Source: an uncultured Lachnospiraceae bacterium
Lineage (GTDB): Bacteria > Bacillota > Clostridia > Lachnospirales > Lachnospiraceae
Assembly (NCBI GenBank): GCA_910587305.1
Contig: CAJUKV010000022.1
Span: 1 to 59,304, forward strand
Direction of reading: 5' to 3'
Length of the DNA: 59,304 nt
The notes beneath the pieces are model-generated. The model was not told where the DNA came from. It made no database searches and saw nothing but the letters and a program-made list of their open reading frames with translations. The translations under genes and the position numbers were made by a program. Of the stretch, positions 6,620 to 14,192 are shown one piece after another; positions within the stretch are counted from its first letter, which is position 1; every line of letters begins with the position of its first letter.

Positions 6620-6764
6620 GTGTTCTCCTCCTTTTTGTTCATTGTATAGACATAATAATCTATTAAATGCACTTTGTCAATGGTGTTTGTCTATTTAATG
6701 AACTTTTTTGTTGATTTATATTTCCATGTGTGCTATGCTATCTTCAAGGATGGAGGTGAGATAC
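6620..6764. promoter_or_regulatory. Divergent control region between repressor and leftward operon
   Basis: This 145-bp gap separates the leftward phage operon from the rightward repressor. Two near-identical blocks, TCTATTAAATGCAC at 6659-6672 and TCTATTTAATGAAC at 6690-6703, and an inverted pair TAGACA (6648)/TGTCTA (6688) are candidate operators. TTGTCA at 6674-6679 and TTGTTG at 6709-6714 are possible -35 boxes of rightward promoters. Assignment of -10 boxes is ambiguous. Confidence 0.5.
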
Positions 6765-7232
6765 TTGACGCAAGGAGAACGTGTCAGAGAAGCACGAAAA
6801 AAACTCGGCTTCACACTTGAAAAGTTTGGAGAGCGGATTGGTTTAAAGAAAAATACCATGAGTGCAATAGAAACAGGCAGAAACTCACTCACTGATGCAA
6901 ATATAAAAGCTATTTGCCGGGAATTTAGCATAAGTGAAGAGTGGCTCCGCACCGGTTCCGGCAATATGCGTATACCGATAGAGGATGAGGCTGCTGCTGC
7001 CGTTTCGGATCTCGTAGAAAAAAGCAACCCCTTGTATGATGTTATTAAGGGGATCATGGTTGCCTATCAGAAATTGGATGGCCCTTCTAGGGAAGTGATT
7101 GATCAATTTATTCTTGATGCAATCCCCCCTAAAGACAGCCCGCCAATGGATCCGTATTCTGAAGCCCCGGCCACTCCTGAGGAATTAGAGGAAAAATACC
7201 ATCCGGTTAATATCAAAAAGGATGTCGGATAA
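6765..7232 (+). CDS. Xre/CI-type phage repressor
   Basis: A 155-residue protein with an N-terminal helix-turn-helix (GERVREARKKLGFTLEKFGERIGLKKNTMSAIE, shown by its landmarks R5, F19, S29), followed by EFSISEEWLRTG, as in many Firmicutes phage repressors, and a flexible acidic C-terminal part. The frame is open further upstream from 6708, but I place the start at TTG 6765 because GGAGGTGA sits 5 nt before it and upstream ATGs have no ribosome binding site. It is divergent from the element's main operon, the usual place for a lysogeny repressor. Confidence 0.8.
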   Translation: MTQGERVREARKKLGFTLEKFGERIGLKKNTMSAIETGRNSLTDANIKAICREFSISEEWLRTGSGNMRIPIEDEAAAAVSDLVEKSNPLYDVIKGIMVAYQKLDGPSREVIDQFILDAIPPKDSPPMDPYSEAPATPEELEEKYHPVNIKKDVG

Positions 7233-7454
7233 TTTTCAAAGCAGTAATATGATCTTGGTAATGGCATTAAAATTCAAATTATAGTAAATTGTGTTGTTTT
7301 TACGGTAATAAAGTGCATATACATCATTCCTATGGTACTTTACATATTTTTTTATCATAGTTTCACACCTTTCTTTCTAATTTGAGGATCAGGTGTGTTG
7401 TATTATCCACTTTAATGCGCTATTTTTCTATTTCACAAAGAGAGGGATAAGTTA

Positions 7455-7751
7455 ATGGATAAGACAAAGTATTGTAAATTTTGTGGTCAGATTATAGATA
7501 TAGATTGCGTGGTATGCCCCAAATGTGGGAAACAAGTGGAAGCTCTGAAGGGATCTGATACTCCGATTGTGATCAATAACTCAGCAAACTCCTCTGCCTC
7601 CGCTGCTGCCACCGTTTCTGCACCAATGCTCAGAAGAAAATTGCCTTGGTATCTCAGAACCATGTGGATCCTGATCTTCGGTCTTTTTACTGGTGGCCTT
7701 TATTGGATTATCGGCCCTATTATGAGGGTTTCCTGGAAGTCACATAATTAA
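7455..7751 (+). CDS. Zinc-ribbon membrane protein
   Basis: A 98-residue protein. CKFCG and CPKCG (residues 7-26) form an N-terminal zinc ribbon. An Ala/Ser-rich linker follows, then one hydrophobic segment (TMWILIFGLFTGGLYWIIGPI, about 71-91) that should span the membrane. Such short proteins occur in lysogenic modules, but the function is unknown. The 220 bp before it (7233-7454) are AT-rich and hold nothing I can assign. Confidence 0.6.
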   Translation: MDKTKYCKFCGQIIDIDCVVCPKCGKQVEALKGSDTPIVINNSANSSASAAATVSAPMLRRKLPWYLRTMWILIFGLFTGGLYWIIGPIMRVSWKSHN

Positions 7752-7782
7752 AATAAAAAGCCCCGGCTATTCACCAGGGCCC

Positions 7783-7831
7783 CATGAGATAATGCTCATG
7801 TATTCCGCAAAATATATTTTAGCATTATCTC
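7783..7831 (+). promoter_or_regulatory. Mutually exclusive hairpins upstream of the integrase
   Basis: CATGAG (7783-7788) can pair with CTCATG (7795-7800). Overlapping it, GAGATAATGCT (7786-7796) can pair over 11 bp with AGCATTATCTC (7821-7831). The two structures cannot form together and are followed by an intrinsic terminator just before the integrase start. This is a switch-like layout; its action is inferred. Confidence 0.45.
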
Positions 7832-7853
7832 CGGGAGCTTTCAATCAGATTCC

Positions 7854-7875
7854 GGGCATTTTTATGCCCTTTTTT
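7854..7875 (+). terminator. Intrinsic terminator directly upstream of the integrase gene
   Basis: GGGCAT (7854-7859), loop TTTT, ATGCCC (7864-7869), then six T (7870-7875). It ends 13 nt before the integrase ATG and leaves the AGGAG site intact downstream, so transcription arriving from the left would be attenuated. Confidence 0.7.
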
Positions 7876-7888
7876 AGGAGAAAATAGC

Positions 7889-9469
7889 ATGAATTTTGGA
7901 ATATATTGCAGAAAATCATATTTTGTTGATACTTCAGAGAGCACACAGATGCAGCTCACCAAATGCAAAGAACATATTGATCAGAGATTCTCAGAGGTTA
8001 GCTCCATTTCATTCTATGAGGATGATGGTTATGTGCGCTCTGATATGGATCGGCCCGGCATGAACCAACTGAAGGAAGATATTGCAGCAGGCCTCATTGA
8101 TTGTGTAATCATTTACAAAATAGATCGGGTATGCTCCGATATGATGGACTTTTGCACCTTCTACTCTTACCTGAGGGAGCATGAGATCAAATTTATCACG
8201 GTTAGAGATGGCATTGATACCACCACACCCCTGGGAGAGGCCATGATGTACTTGGCTGTAATCTTTTCAGGCCTGGAAGTTCGCACAGATTCCCTCAGAA
8301 TCACCGACAACATGAACCACCTGGCGGCTAGTGGCTTTTGGTGTGGCGGCCAGGCTCCTATTGGCTATGATATAGCCACCGTTGACCTTGGATCCAAATC
8401 CCACAAAACGCTTGTATTTAATCAGGCAGAGATCGACTACAAAAACAATCTCATTGACATATTTTTAGAGAACGGCTTCAGCCTTCAGAACATGGAAACA
8501 TATTGCAGAAATAACCGGATCACCTCTTTAAACGGGAGCTTTCTTTCTACCACTCAACTATATAGCATGTTTACCTCTCCGCATTGTGTCCGGGCCACTC
8601 CGGCTATGTATGATTATTTTGAAGCTAAAGGCTGCATGATTGATGAAAATTCCCCCCGTGAGAAATGGGATGGCCGCCATGGGATCATTGTGTATGGCCG
8701 CACCATGGAAAAGCGGGTGAATGGTAAAAAGCGCCATTCCCTGGCCCCGCCTGAGAAGTGGAGAGTGAGCATCGGCTTCCATGAGCCATACATGGAAGAT
8801 CAGCGCTTTTTTGCTATTATGGCACAATTCGGGCATAACACTTTTTCAAAGGTTGCAAAGTATGATCTGCCGCTCCTGAAGGGTGTGCTCCGGTGCAAGT
8901 GTGGCCGTACCATGAGCATGAGCAGGAAAAAGAAGGCCGATGGCTCCGTTTCCACCTGGTACTATTGCCCCAAACGCATGAGGGCCGGTGCTGAAGCGTG
9001 TGATATGTCTCAGATCAAGGCGGATCTGTTGGATGAGAAGGTGTTGGATGTGTTCCGGGCCATACAGCACGATCCCTCCGCCGTGAAGCGGTACCTGAAG
9101 GAAGAGCGGCAGGATCCCTCTGATTCTACCGCTAACCTCCGGGCCGCCATGGAGCGCTGCCAGGGCAAAATTGAGAAGCTCACCGGCACCCTTGCGACAA
9201 ATTCAGGATCCGCCGCCGCAAAATACATTGTGAACGAGATTGAGAAATTAGATATTGAGTATAATTCCCTCAGGAAAAAAATGCTCACCGCATCCGCCAA
9301 TGAGCGCCGGGCCGCCACCCACCTGAAGAGCGCCATGGAGAAACGGGAGGAGATCATCAGGTTATTGGATAATTTTGAGGGGTTCAGCGCTGAAGAGCGC
9401 AATGAGATTGCAAAAGAAGTGCTTTCTGAGTGTGTGTGGGATGGGGAAACGCTTTTTATTACGCTTTAA
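7889..9469 (+). CDS. Large serine recombinase (element integrase)
   Basis: A 526-residue large serine recombinase. The N-terminal resolvase domain begins IYCRKS with the catalytic Ser near residue 10; YKIDRVCSDMMDF near 78-90 carries the conserved DR arginine, and GEAMMYLAVIFSGLEVRTDSLR is the start of the long E helix. A recombinase domain follows (GGQAPIGYDI), then a zinc ribbon CKCGRTMSMS ... YYCPK ... CDMSQIKADLLDEKVL at about 336-378, and a C-terminal coiled coil. It catalyses integration between attP and attB, and excision when a directionality factor is present. The stop is about 25 bp from the junction with the disrupted cpaF, consistent with it having made this insertion. Confidence 0.93.
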   Translation: MNFGIYCRKSYFVDTSESTQMQLTKCKEHIDQRFSEVSSISFYEDDGYVRSDMDRPGMNQLKEDIAAGLIDCVIIYKIDRVCSDMMDFCTFYSYLREHEIKFITVRDGIDTTTPLGEAMMYLAVIFSGLEVRTDSLRITDNMNHLAASGFWCGGQAPIGYDIATVDLGSKSHKTLVFNQAEIDYKNNLIDIFLENGFSLQNMETYCRNNRITSLNGSFLSTTQLYSMFTSPHCVRATPAMYDYFEAKGCMIDENSPREKWDGRHGIIVYGRTMEKRVNGKKRHSLAPPEKWRVSIGFHEPYMEDQRFFAIMAQFGHNTFSKVAKYDLPLLKGVLRCKCGRTMSMSRKKKADGSVSTWYYCPKRMRAGAEACDMSQIKADLLDEKVLDVFRAIQHDPSAVKRYLKEERQDPSDSTANLRAAMERCQGKIEKLTGTLATNSGSAAAKYIVNEIEKLDIEYNSLRKKMLTASANERRAATHLKSAMEKREEIIRLLDNFEGFSAEERNEIAKEVLSECVWDGETLFITL

Positions 9470-10297
9470 TTTTCCCTTTTTTATTCTGATACCCTCCGGC
9501 CTCATCCGCAAAGATGCTTTTATCAAATCCCTGATGGTAATCTCCTTACACCCTTCCACATTGGCATTACGCGTTTCCAGACTTACCAGATTGGGAATAT
9601 TTCTGATCTGTAATTCCGCAGAATCTTCAATGGTAATCACTCGTTCCGATTCCGGAATAAACTGTGATAATACATTTAAAAAGGTTGTTTTCCCGGATCC
9701 TGTACCTCCACTTACCAGTATATTGCAGCCTGCCCGGACCATTTTTTCAAGCTCGTCCCTGCATTCTTCTGACAGAGATCCCATAGCAAGAAGCTGCTCC
9801 ATGGTAATGGGATTAGGAGGGAAACGCCTGATAGTTAAAATTGGCCCATTGACTGCCACCGGATCTAATACCACATTTACCCTTGCCCCATCGGGAAGCC
9901 TTGCGTCCACAATGGGAGACGCTTCATTCACCACACGGTTGCAGCTTGCCGTAATCTGCCAGATCACATGTCGCAGCTTTTCCGTAGAATCAAAGCAAAT
10001 TGCGAGCTTTTCAAGCTTTCCGTTCTGCTCTATAAAAATCCCTTCGGTTCCATTAACCATAATTTCCGTAATCAAAGGATTTTCAATTAATTCCTGTAAA
10101 ATTCCCAGCTGCCTGACCGAATGAAAGATTTCCTTGCGAATCCGTTCCCTTACTGCAACCTCTAAATGTCGCTTTTTACCTTCCTGGGTGATATACCCAT
10201 CTATCAACTCTTTGATTTCATCTTCTGTCATCTGTTTGGAAAGGTCTAGCTTTCCCATAATCAGTTCCTGTAAATCCGCACACTCCTTATGATTCAT
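9362..10297 (-). pseudogene. cpaF: CpaF/TadA-type secretion ATPase, truncated by element insertion
   Basis: Host-derived sequence covers 9494-10297. It holds the N-terminal domain, then ILVSGGTGSGKTTFLNVLS (Walker A, near residue 200) and VITIEDSAELQI, ending at ASLRMRPE. Family members continue with the Walker B/His-box region and are usually 380-470 residues long; here the frame reads 43 foreign residues into the integrase gene and stops at 9362. The ATPase powers assembly of Tad/Flp pili at the inner face of the membrane, so the insertion should abolish it unless the element excises. The start at 10297 overlaps the end of the tadZ-like gene by 11 nt. The missing 3' part should lie beyond the left edge of the window. 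Confidence 0.88.
9485..9505. other. Attachment-site junction (att) inside cpaF
   Basis: Reading the minus strand, CpaF homology runs to codons for MRPE (9494-9505) and then stops, giving GIRIKKGK instead of the expected conserved RIIVGE continuation. The crossover therefore lies at or close to 9490-9496. The exact core dinucleotide cannot be set without the other junction. Confidence 0.7.
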
Positions 10298-11309
10298 CTG
10301 ATTCCTTTCTAAACAAATCCGGAAAAATATTTTCTTTTATGTAACCGGCCAGTTCTCCGTAGGTTAACTCTTCAAACCGTAACGGAAGTTGTTTAAAAAC
10401 AGGTAATTTAAATTTAGATGCCTTGGCCACAACATCACCATAATCCATACTTTCTAATGCTTTTTCATATTGCTCTAATTTAGCCATGGCAATTCCATCT
10501 TCCCGGAAAATAGTGTAAATATAATTGCAGCTTTTTAAAACATCCCACAAATCCATCATTCCATCTGTCAGATCCAATAATAAAAACTCATACTCGGAAC
10601 TTTTTTCTATTTCCTGAAATAAATCAAGCCACTGATCCCCCCTGATTCCCGCTAAACTCCGATGAATTTCCGCGGGAGGAATAAAATCCAAGCCGTTTAC
10701 CGTTTCCACCATACTTTCTATCCTGTAAGCCAACTTTTCACGAGAACAGGTAAAATAGTACATCAGGTCAGAAATATCACTGTTAAAGCTTTTGCTTAAC
10801 ATACGGCCTAACCCGGAATAAATTTCAAAATTTAAATAAAGAGTTTTGTAATTTCTTGCAAGCATTTGTCCAAGGGTTAATGAGAATGTGGTTTGTAAAC
10901 ATCTTCCTACAGGCGTATATATACCGATCATCTTCATTTTATTAAGTCCTGCCCGCAAGGCTGCCGGTACATTTTCCGACTGATTGGTATAGTATTCCAA
11001 AACTTCATGGAGAATGTTTTCACATGACTGGTATTTATTGATATGATGCAAGGCTTTGTTTAGATTTTCTCCGCTTTCGCTGAGAATAACGATATGTGGT
11101 ATTTTTAAAGTTTCCACTTCTTTTGAATATACGTTTTCTGAGACGAGAAGACACTCTATGTCTTTTACTTTGGCACAGGAGAATAGCTTACTTCCATCTG
11201 TAAAAATAAAAATTTTAAAGGGAAGATTTGTTTTTTCACTCATAAACTCCATTAACCGATATGCATAACTCTCCTCGCCGTCAAATATCGCAAGGATTCT
11301 TTTGTCCAA
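10287..11309 (-). CDS. TadZ/CpaE-like pilus localisation protein
   Basis: A 340-residue protein. The N-terminal 110 residues resemble a receiver-like alpha/beta domain (RILAIFDGEESYAYRL). From about 128 (MIGIYTPVGRCLQTTFSLTLGQMLA) comes a MinD/ParA-like ATPase domain whose P-loop is degenerate (PVGRCLQTTF lacks the signature GKT). EYEFLLLDLTDGM is the Walker B-like strand. The pairing with cpaF directly downstream identifies it as the TadZ/CpaE component that places Tad pilus machinery at the cell pole. The start is TTG at 11309 with AAAGGGG upstream. Its partner gene is broken, so it may currently be idle. Confidence 0.75.
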   Translation of the reverse strand: MDKRILAIFDGEESYAYRLMEFMSEKTNLPFKIFIFTDGSKLFSCAKVKDIECLLVSENVYSKEVETLKIPHIVILSESGENLNKALHHINKYQSCENILHEVLEYYTNQSENVPAALRAGLNKMKMIGIYTPVGRCLQTTFSLTLGQMLARNYKTLYLNFEIYSGLGRMLSKSFNSDISDLMYYFTCSREKLAYRIESMVETVNGLDFIPPAEIHRSLAGIRGDQWLDLFQEIEKSSEYEFLLLDLTDGMMDLWDVLKSCNYIYTIFREDGIAMAKLEQYEKALESMDYGDVVAKASKFKLPVFKQLPLRFEELTYGELAGYIKENIFPDLFRKESDES

Positions 11310-11381
11310 TAACTACCCCTTTCTTTTCTTCTGTCACAAATTTTTCATTGATTTTCGGAAAGACTCTTTCCAAATAGATAT

Positions 11382-11414
11382 ATCAAACGCTGCCACACTT
11401 CGCGAATCAGCTTA
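11382..11414 (+). repeat. Dispersed short repeat, copy 1
   Basis: Reads ATCAAACGCTGCCACACTTC then GCGAATCAGCTTA. It shares the core CAAACGCTG, CTTCGC and CAGCTTA with copies at 17266, 30969 and 46048. It lies in the 363-bp gap 11310-11672, which otherwise contains a 12-bp perfect palindrome (AAGAACGTTCTT, 11489-11500) and AT-rich sequence but no gene that I can see. Confidence 0.65.
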
Positions 11415-11420
11415 TCTGTC

Positions 11421-11452
11421 GTCAAACACCGCTTCGCAGGACAGCTAATTGA
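11421..11452 (+). repeat. Dispersed short repeat, copy 2 (shortened)
   Basis: Reads GTCAAACACCGCTTCGCAGG then ACAGCTAATTGA. It lacks about 5 bases of the middle relative to the 17266 copy but keeps CTTCGCAGG and CAGCTAATTG. Six bases separate it from copy 1, in the same orientation. Confidence 0.6.
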
Positions 11453-11672
11453 TTATCCAAAATGAATTAAGAAATAAATTGATTTGTAAAGAACGTTCTT
11501 GATTTATAAACTGAATTATAAAGAACATATATAAAATTGTAAAGTGGTAAATGTGAACTTTTTCATTTTTGGCACATCTTACAACAATCTGCCCAAAACT
11601 CCCCTTAAAGGCGCCTGAAACCCTTGAAAATCAGGGATATTTGCTTGTCAAACACCTAAAATACTTTCGCTC

Positions 11673-11945
11673 TCATAAAAGCATATAGAAATTTATCCCA
11701 TATAGCATTGCCAATCCTGGAAACCCTAAAATCCCTGTCGTAAGAAATGTAATCGGATTATAACCAATTCCCATCCCCGGCACCATATCTCCAAGAAAAG
11801 TATTAAGAAAGTAAATTGACATCATTCCCAACACTCCGCGCAGCATAAAATTGATAACCCACTCCGCACGGCTTTTCATGGCTCCAATTAAAAGCACCAA
11901 TACCAGTATTCCAATTATCAAAAAAACACCTATATTTGTATCCAT
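11673..11945 (-). CDS. bofA: BofA-family protein (pro-sigma-K processing inhibitor-like)
   Basis: A 90-residue membrane protein. After MDTN there is one transmembrane segment (IGVFLIIGILVLVLLIGAM), then a second hydrophobic stretch (LRGVLGMMSIYFLNTFL), and the conserved BofA C-terminus with GYNPITFLTTGILGFPGLAML. In Bacillus, BofA holds the SpoIVFB protease inactive in sporulation; in many Clostridia the family is kept with uncertain role. The start at 11945 was chosen because AGAGGAGGAAC precedes it; the longer upstream frame has none. In Bacillus bofA follows yaaL (DUF2508); here the DUF2508 gene is adjacent but divergent. Confidence 0.88.
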   Translation of the reverse strand: MDTNIGVFLIIGILVLVLLIGAMKSRAEWVINFMLRGVLGMMSIYFLNTFLGDMVPGMGIGYNPITFLTTGILGFPGLAMLYGINFYMLL

Positions 11946-12085
11946 TGGCGTTCCTCCTCTTTTCAATTCAATATATGTCCAAAATTTCAAACCTATACCG
12001 GAATAAAAGAAAAAATAATTGCTTATACTCATAGCATATAGGTAATTATTGGATAATTTCGGAATAATATGTAAAGAGCAACTAC

Positions 12086-12199
12086 TTTGCGGGCTGCCGA
12101 AAAGCATGGAAGGTAGATTGATAAATCAGCCTGACGACTGATTCCATCAATCACAAATTTGTGCTTATGCCCAAATTTGGGGGCTACCGGCAAGAATGG
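12086..12199. other. Structured intergenic region with palindromes and direct repeats
   Basis: In the 263-bp gap between bofA and the DUF2508 gene, an imperfect direct repeat (GCGGGCTGCCGAAAAGCATG at 12089 and GGGGGCTACCGGCAAGAATG at 12179) flanks three palindromes: GATTGATAAATCAG/CTGATTCCATCAATC (12116-12152), CACAAATTTGTG (12152-12163) and CCCAAATTTGGG (12170-12181). It resembles a structured RNA or a mobile palindrome more than a plain promoter. No riboswitch class that I know fits. Confidence 0.45.
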
Positions 12200-12208
12200 G
12201 GGATTAAT

Positions 12209-12511
12209 ATGAAGATGTATTTCAGTCGGATTTCTCAAGAAAATCACACTCTTTCGGAAAAAGAAATTGAACGCAATGCACTGCTTTCAGATCTAAAAAA
12301 GACAATAAAAGCGCTTGAAACAGCCTACGCCGGTTTTGATAATGTAACCGAGCCTGATTTGATTGATTGTTATATTTATGAGGTGAACTCTGTCTTAAAA
12401 CGCTACCGGTTTTTAATGAAACAGGCAGCGGCTTTAAGCCTGCTGCCTGATGAAGATCCACATCCTACGCCTTTAAACACGGAAACCCCTGTTACCTCCC
12501 TGATCGGCTAA
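12209..12511 (+). CDS. DUF2508 (YaaL-like) protein
   Basis: A 100-residue protein. LLSDLKKTIKALETAYAGFDNVTEPDLIDCYIYEVNSVLKRYRFL (landmarks D29, P48, Y57) is the DUF2508 pattern, a short helical protein of unknown role found near recR/bofA in Firmicutes. The start at ATG 12209 is chosen since the conserved part begins soon after and GGGGGAT precedes it; an ATG at 12161 is less likely. The 3' end overlaps the end of the convergent FliS gene by 39 bp. Confidence 0.75.
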   Translation: MKMYFSRISQENHTLSEKEIERNALLSDLKKTIKALETAYAGFDNVTEPDLIDCYIYEVNSVLKRYRFLMKQAAALSLLPDEDPHPTPLNTETPVTSLIG

Positions 12512-12949
12512 GCTTTCCGTCAAGCTGCTTTTCCCATAGGTAAGTCCGGCATAGACAGTTTGTGTATTAGCCATTACCGGCCCGGATGTATCTTGCTCGC
12601 TTAGCTTTTCATAAGCATCATGAAGCTTTTGCATGATCATTTTTACATGCTGTAATTCCTCCACGGAATTACGGATATCGGCTTTTGCCAATTCCCTGTT
12701 GGCATAAAGATAAAGCTGCAATAAATTCATAGCCGGTTCATATTCAAAGTGGAGGGATGCCATAAGCTCTCTAAGGCATCCTTCCGCTTTTCTTATTCCC
12801 CCCCGAAAACCGCCTCTATCCTCACTTTTATAAGCTTCTTCCGCCTCGCCAATATAAACGAGTAACATTTCATAAAGTATGACCACCAGCTGCGTTTTAT
12901 TTGCCTGGGTAATTTTGCGTGTGTATTGCTGCTTTAATTCCCTCGTCAT
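12473..12949 (-). CDS. fliS: FliS-like flagellin chaperone
   Basis: A 158-residue helical protein. KITQANKTQLVVILYEMLLVYI near the N-terminus is the FliS pattern (Y-x-x-x-x-I-x-x-A-x-x-x-x-L-V-x-x-L-Y), followed by helices with GIRKAEGCLRELMASL and ANRELAKAD. FliS binds the C-terminal segment of flagellin in the cytoplasm and keeps it unfolded for export. It lies 86 bp after the flagellin gene. I chose ATG 12949 (site GGAAAGG) rather than the upstream GTG 12979. It is longer than typical FliS (about 125-135 residues), with a C-terminal tail. Confidence 0.8.
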   Translation of the reverse strand: MTRELKQQYTRKITQANKTQLVVILYEMLLVYIGEAEEAYKSEDRGGFRGGIRKAEGCLRELMASLHFEYEPAMNLLQLYLYANRELAKADIRNSVEELQHVKMIMQKLHDAYEKLSEQDTSGPVMANTQTVYAGLTYGKSSLTESLADQGGNRGFRV

Positions 12950-13035
12950 ATTTTTTAACCTTTCCAAATATAGCTCCACACTTATATTGATAGCGCTATA
13001 ATTCTATCAAGCAATGTTTTTCAAAATTGCCTGCC

Positions 13036-14166
13036 CTACTGCAATAATTGCAATACCTGAGACGGCCTTTCATTCGCCTGAGCAAGCATCGAGGTGCTTG
13101 CCTGTGCAAGTACCTGCAATGTGGTATACTCTGTCATTTCCTCCGCCATATCGGCGTCCATGATGCGCGAATAAGCGCCTGTCAGATTTTCATTGGTAAT
13201 ATCTAAAGTATTAATGGTATGCTCCAAACGGTTTTGATATGCGCCAAGGCGTCCACGCACGGAAGACACAAAATGGATGGCTTCTCCCATTCTTCCAAGA
13301 GCGTCGTCCGAACCCTCTTTTGTTGACAGGTCAATATGTTTAATTCCCATATTTTCCAAAGATACCTCGGGTATAATAATATCCAGCTGCTGGCCTTCAT
13401 TGGCGCCAATCTGCATATCCATGGCTCCAAAACCTGTGATCTCCATATTTACGTTTACATTTACATGCGCCCCCGGAACCGCCGGATTTGCCGGATCATT
13501 CGCTATACGAAGCTTAAGCTCAAAATTCTGACTTCCTTTTATCGTCACAATATTGCCGTCTATCTGGGTCACCTTGGCATCATCAGGGAACTGAGGGCCT
13601 GTAGATCCTGCAGTAAGCTCCGCGGTATCTATTGTGCCGTCATCCTTAAATGTTACATCCATCTTTACGTTATATTTTCCACTTCTTAAGGTATCATTGT
13701 AATAGGTTACCTTTACATTCGGATCATCCGTATAACCCTTCAAATCGAAAGAGCCGTCCAGAATCCTCTGCCCGTTAAACTCCGTATCCCTGGCAACTCT
13801 TGTGATCTCCTCTTTCAGCTGCTTCACTTCCGCCTGAATCATCTCACGGTCTTCGCTGGTAATAGATTCCGTGCATGATTTCACCGCAAGCTCATTGATT
13901 CTCTGGAGCATTTCGTGAACCTCCGCCAGAGCGCCGTCTGCAATTTCAACCACAGATATGGCATCGCCGGAGTTTTGTGTTGCCTGGGTAATGCCTTCAA
14001 TCTGCGCGTTCATACGTTTTGCCATTGCAAGTCCGGAAGGATTGTCTTTGGCATGTACCAGCTTAAGGCCGGAGGATAATCTTTCCAGGGACTGCTGCAA
14101 TCTGTTGTCATTTCTTGTCATAGAATTGGTGGCAATAACTGCCGATGCATTAAAATTAATTTTCAT
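13036..14166 (-). CDS. Flagellin
   Basis: A 376-residue flagellin. The D0/D1 N-terminus (MKINFNASAVIATNSMTRND, then LQQSLERLSSGLKLVHAKDNPSGLAMAKRM) and the C-terminus (ENLTGAYSRIMDADMAEEMTEYT, then QASTSMLAQANERPSQVLQLL) are well conserved; residues about 165-290 form the variable surface domain. Secreted through the flagellar type III apparatus without a signal peptide, it polymerises into the filament. It sits 26 bp after the large DUF6240-like gene and before fliS. No sigma-28 promoter is visible in that 26-bp gap, so cotranscription from upstream is likely. Confidence 0.95.
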   Translation of the reverse strand: MKINFNASAVIATNSMTRNDNRLQQSLERLSSGLKLVHAKDNPSGLAMAKRMNAQIEGITQATQNSGDAISVVEIADGALAEVHEMLQRINELAVKSCTESITSEDREMIQAEVKQLKEEITRVARDTEFNGQRILDGSFDLKGYTDDPNVKVTYYNDTLRSGKYNVKMDVTFKDDGTIDTAELTAGSTGPQFPDDAKVTQIDGNIVTIKGSQNFELKLRIANDPANPAVPGAHVNVNVNMEITGFGAMDMQIGANEGQQLDIIIPEVSLENMGIKHIDLSTKEGSDDALGRMGEAIHFVSSVRGRLGAYQNRLEHTINTLDITNENLTGAYSRIMDADMAEEMTEYTTLQVLAQASTSMLAQANERPSQVLQLLQ

Positions 14167-14192
14167 AAGTTAAATTCCTTTCTCTATATCTG

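Larger units (their letters stand above)
1..9494. mobile_element. Right end of an integrated prophage or phage-plasmid
   Basis: The segment from the window start to about 9494 is an integrated element whose other end lies outside the window. It has a packed minus-strand phage-type operon (methyltransferases, HNH-like, RNase H-like, HUH replication protein), a divergent Xre repressor, and a large serine recombinase whose stop codon lies about 25 bp from the junction. It is visibly more GC-rich than the host side and has its own word usage (many GGATCC sites, repeated GGCAGCAGGCGGC). The host gene interrupted is a cpaF-type ATPase. No capsid or terminase genes are visible, so prophage rather than other integrative element is an inference from gene families. 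Confidence 0.85.

Noticed and set aside
9362..9493. Reading the cpaF frame through to 9362 as a genuine C-terminus
   Set aside because: The 43 residues after MRPE have no similarity to CpaF and overlap the integrase gene on the other strand; they come from the insertion.
11382..11452. CRISPR array
   Set aside because: Only two unequal repeat units with a 6-bp gap, no regular spacers, and other copies are scattered singly over 35 kb; no cas genes.
12086..12199. Cyclic-di-GMP or other known riboswitch, or SRP RNA
   Set aside because: The bofA/DUF2508 context brought SRP RNA to mind, but the conserved tetraloop and core motifs of these RNAs are not present.
12029..12247. Minus-strand frame of 72 codons across the bofA-DUF2508 gap
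   Set aside because: No ribosome site and it runs through the palindromes; the pattern is better explained as non-coding structure.
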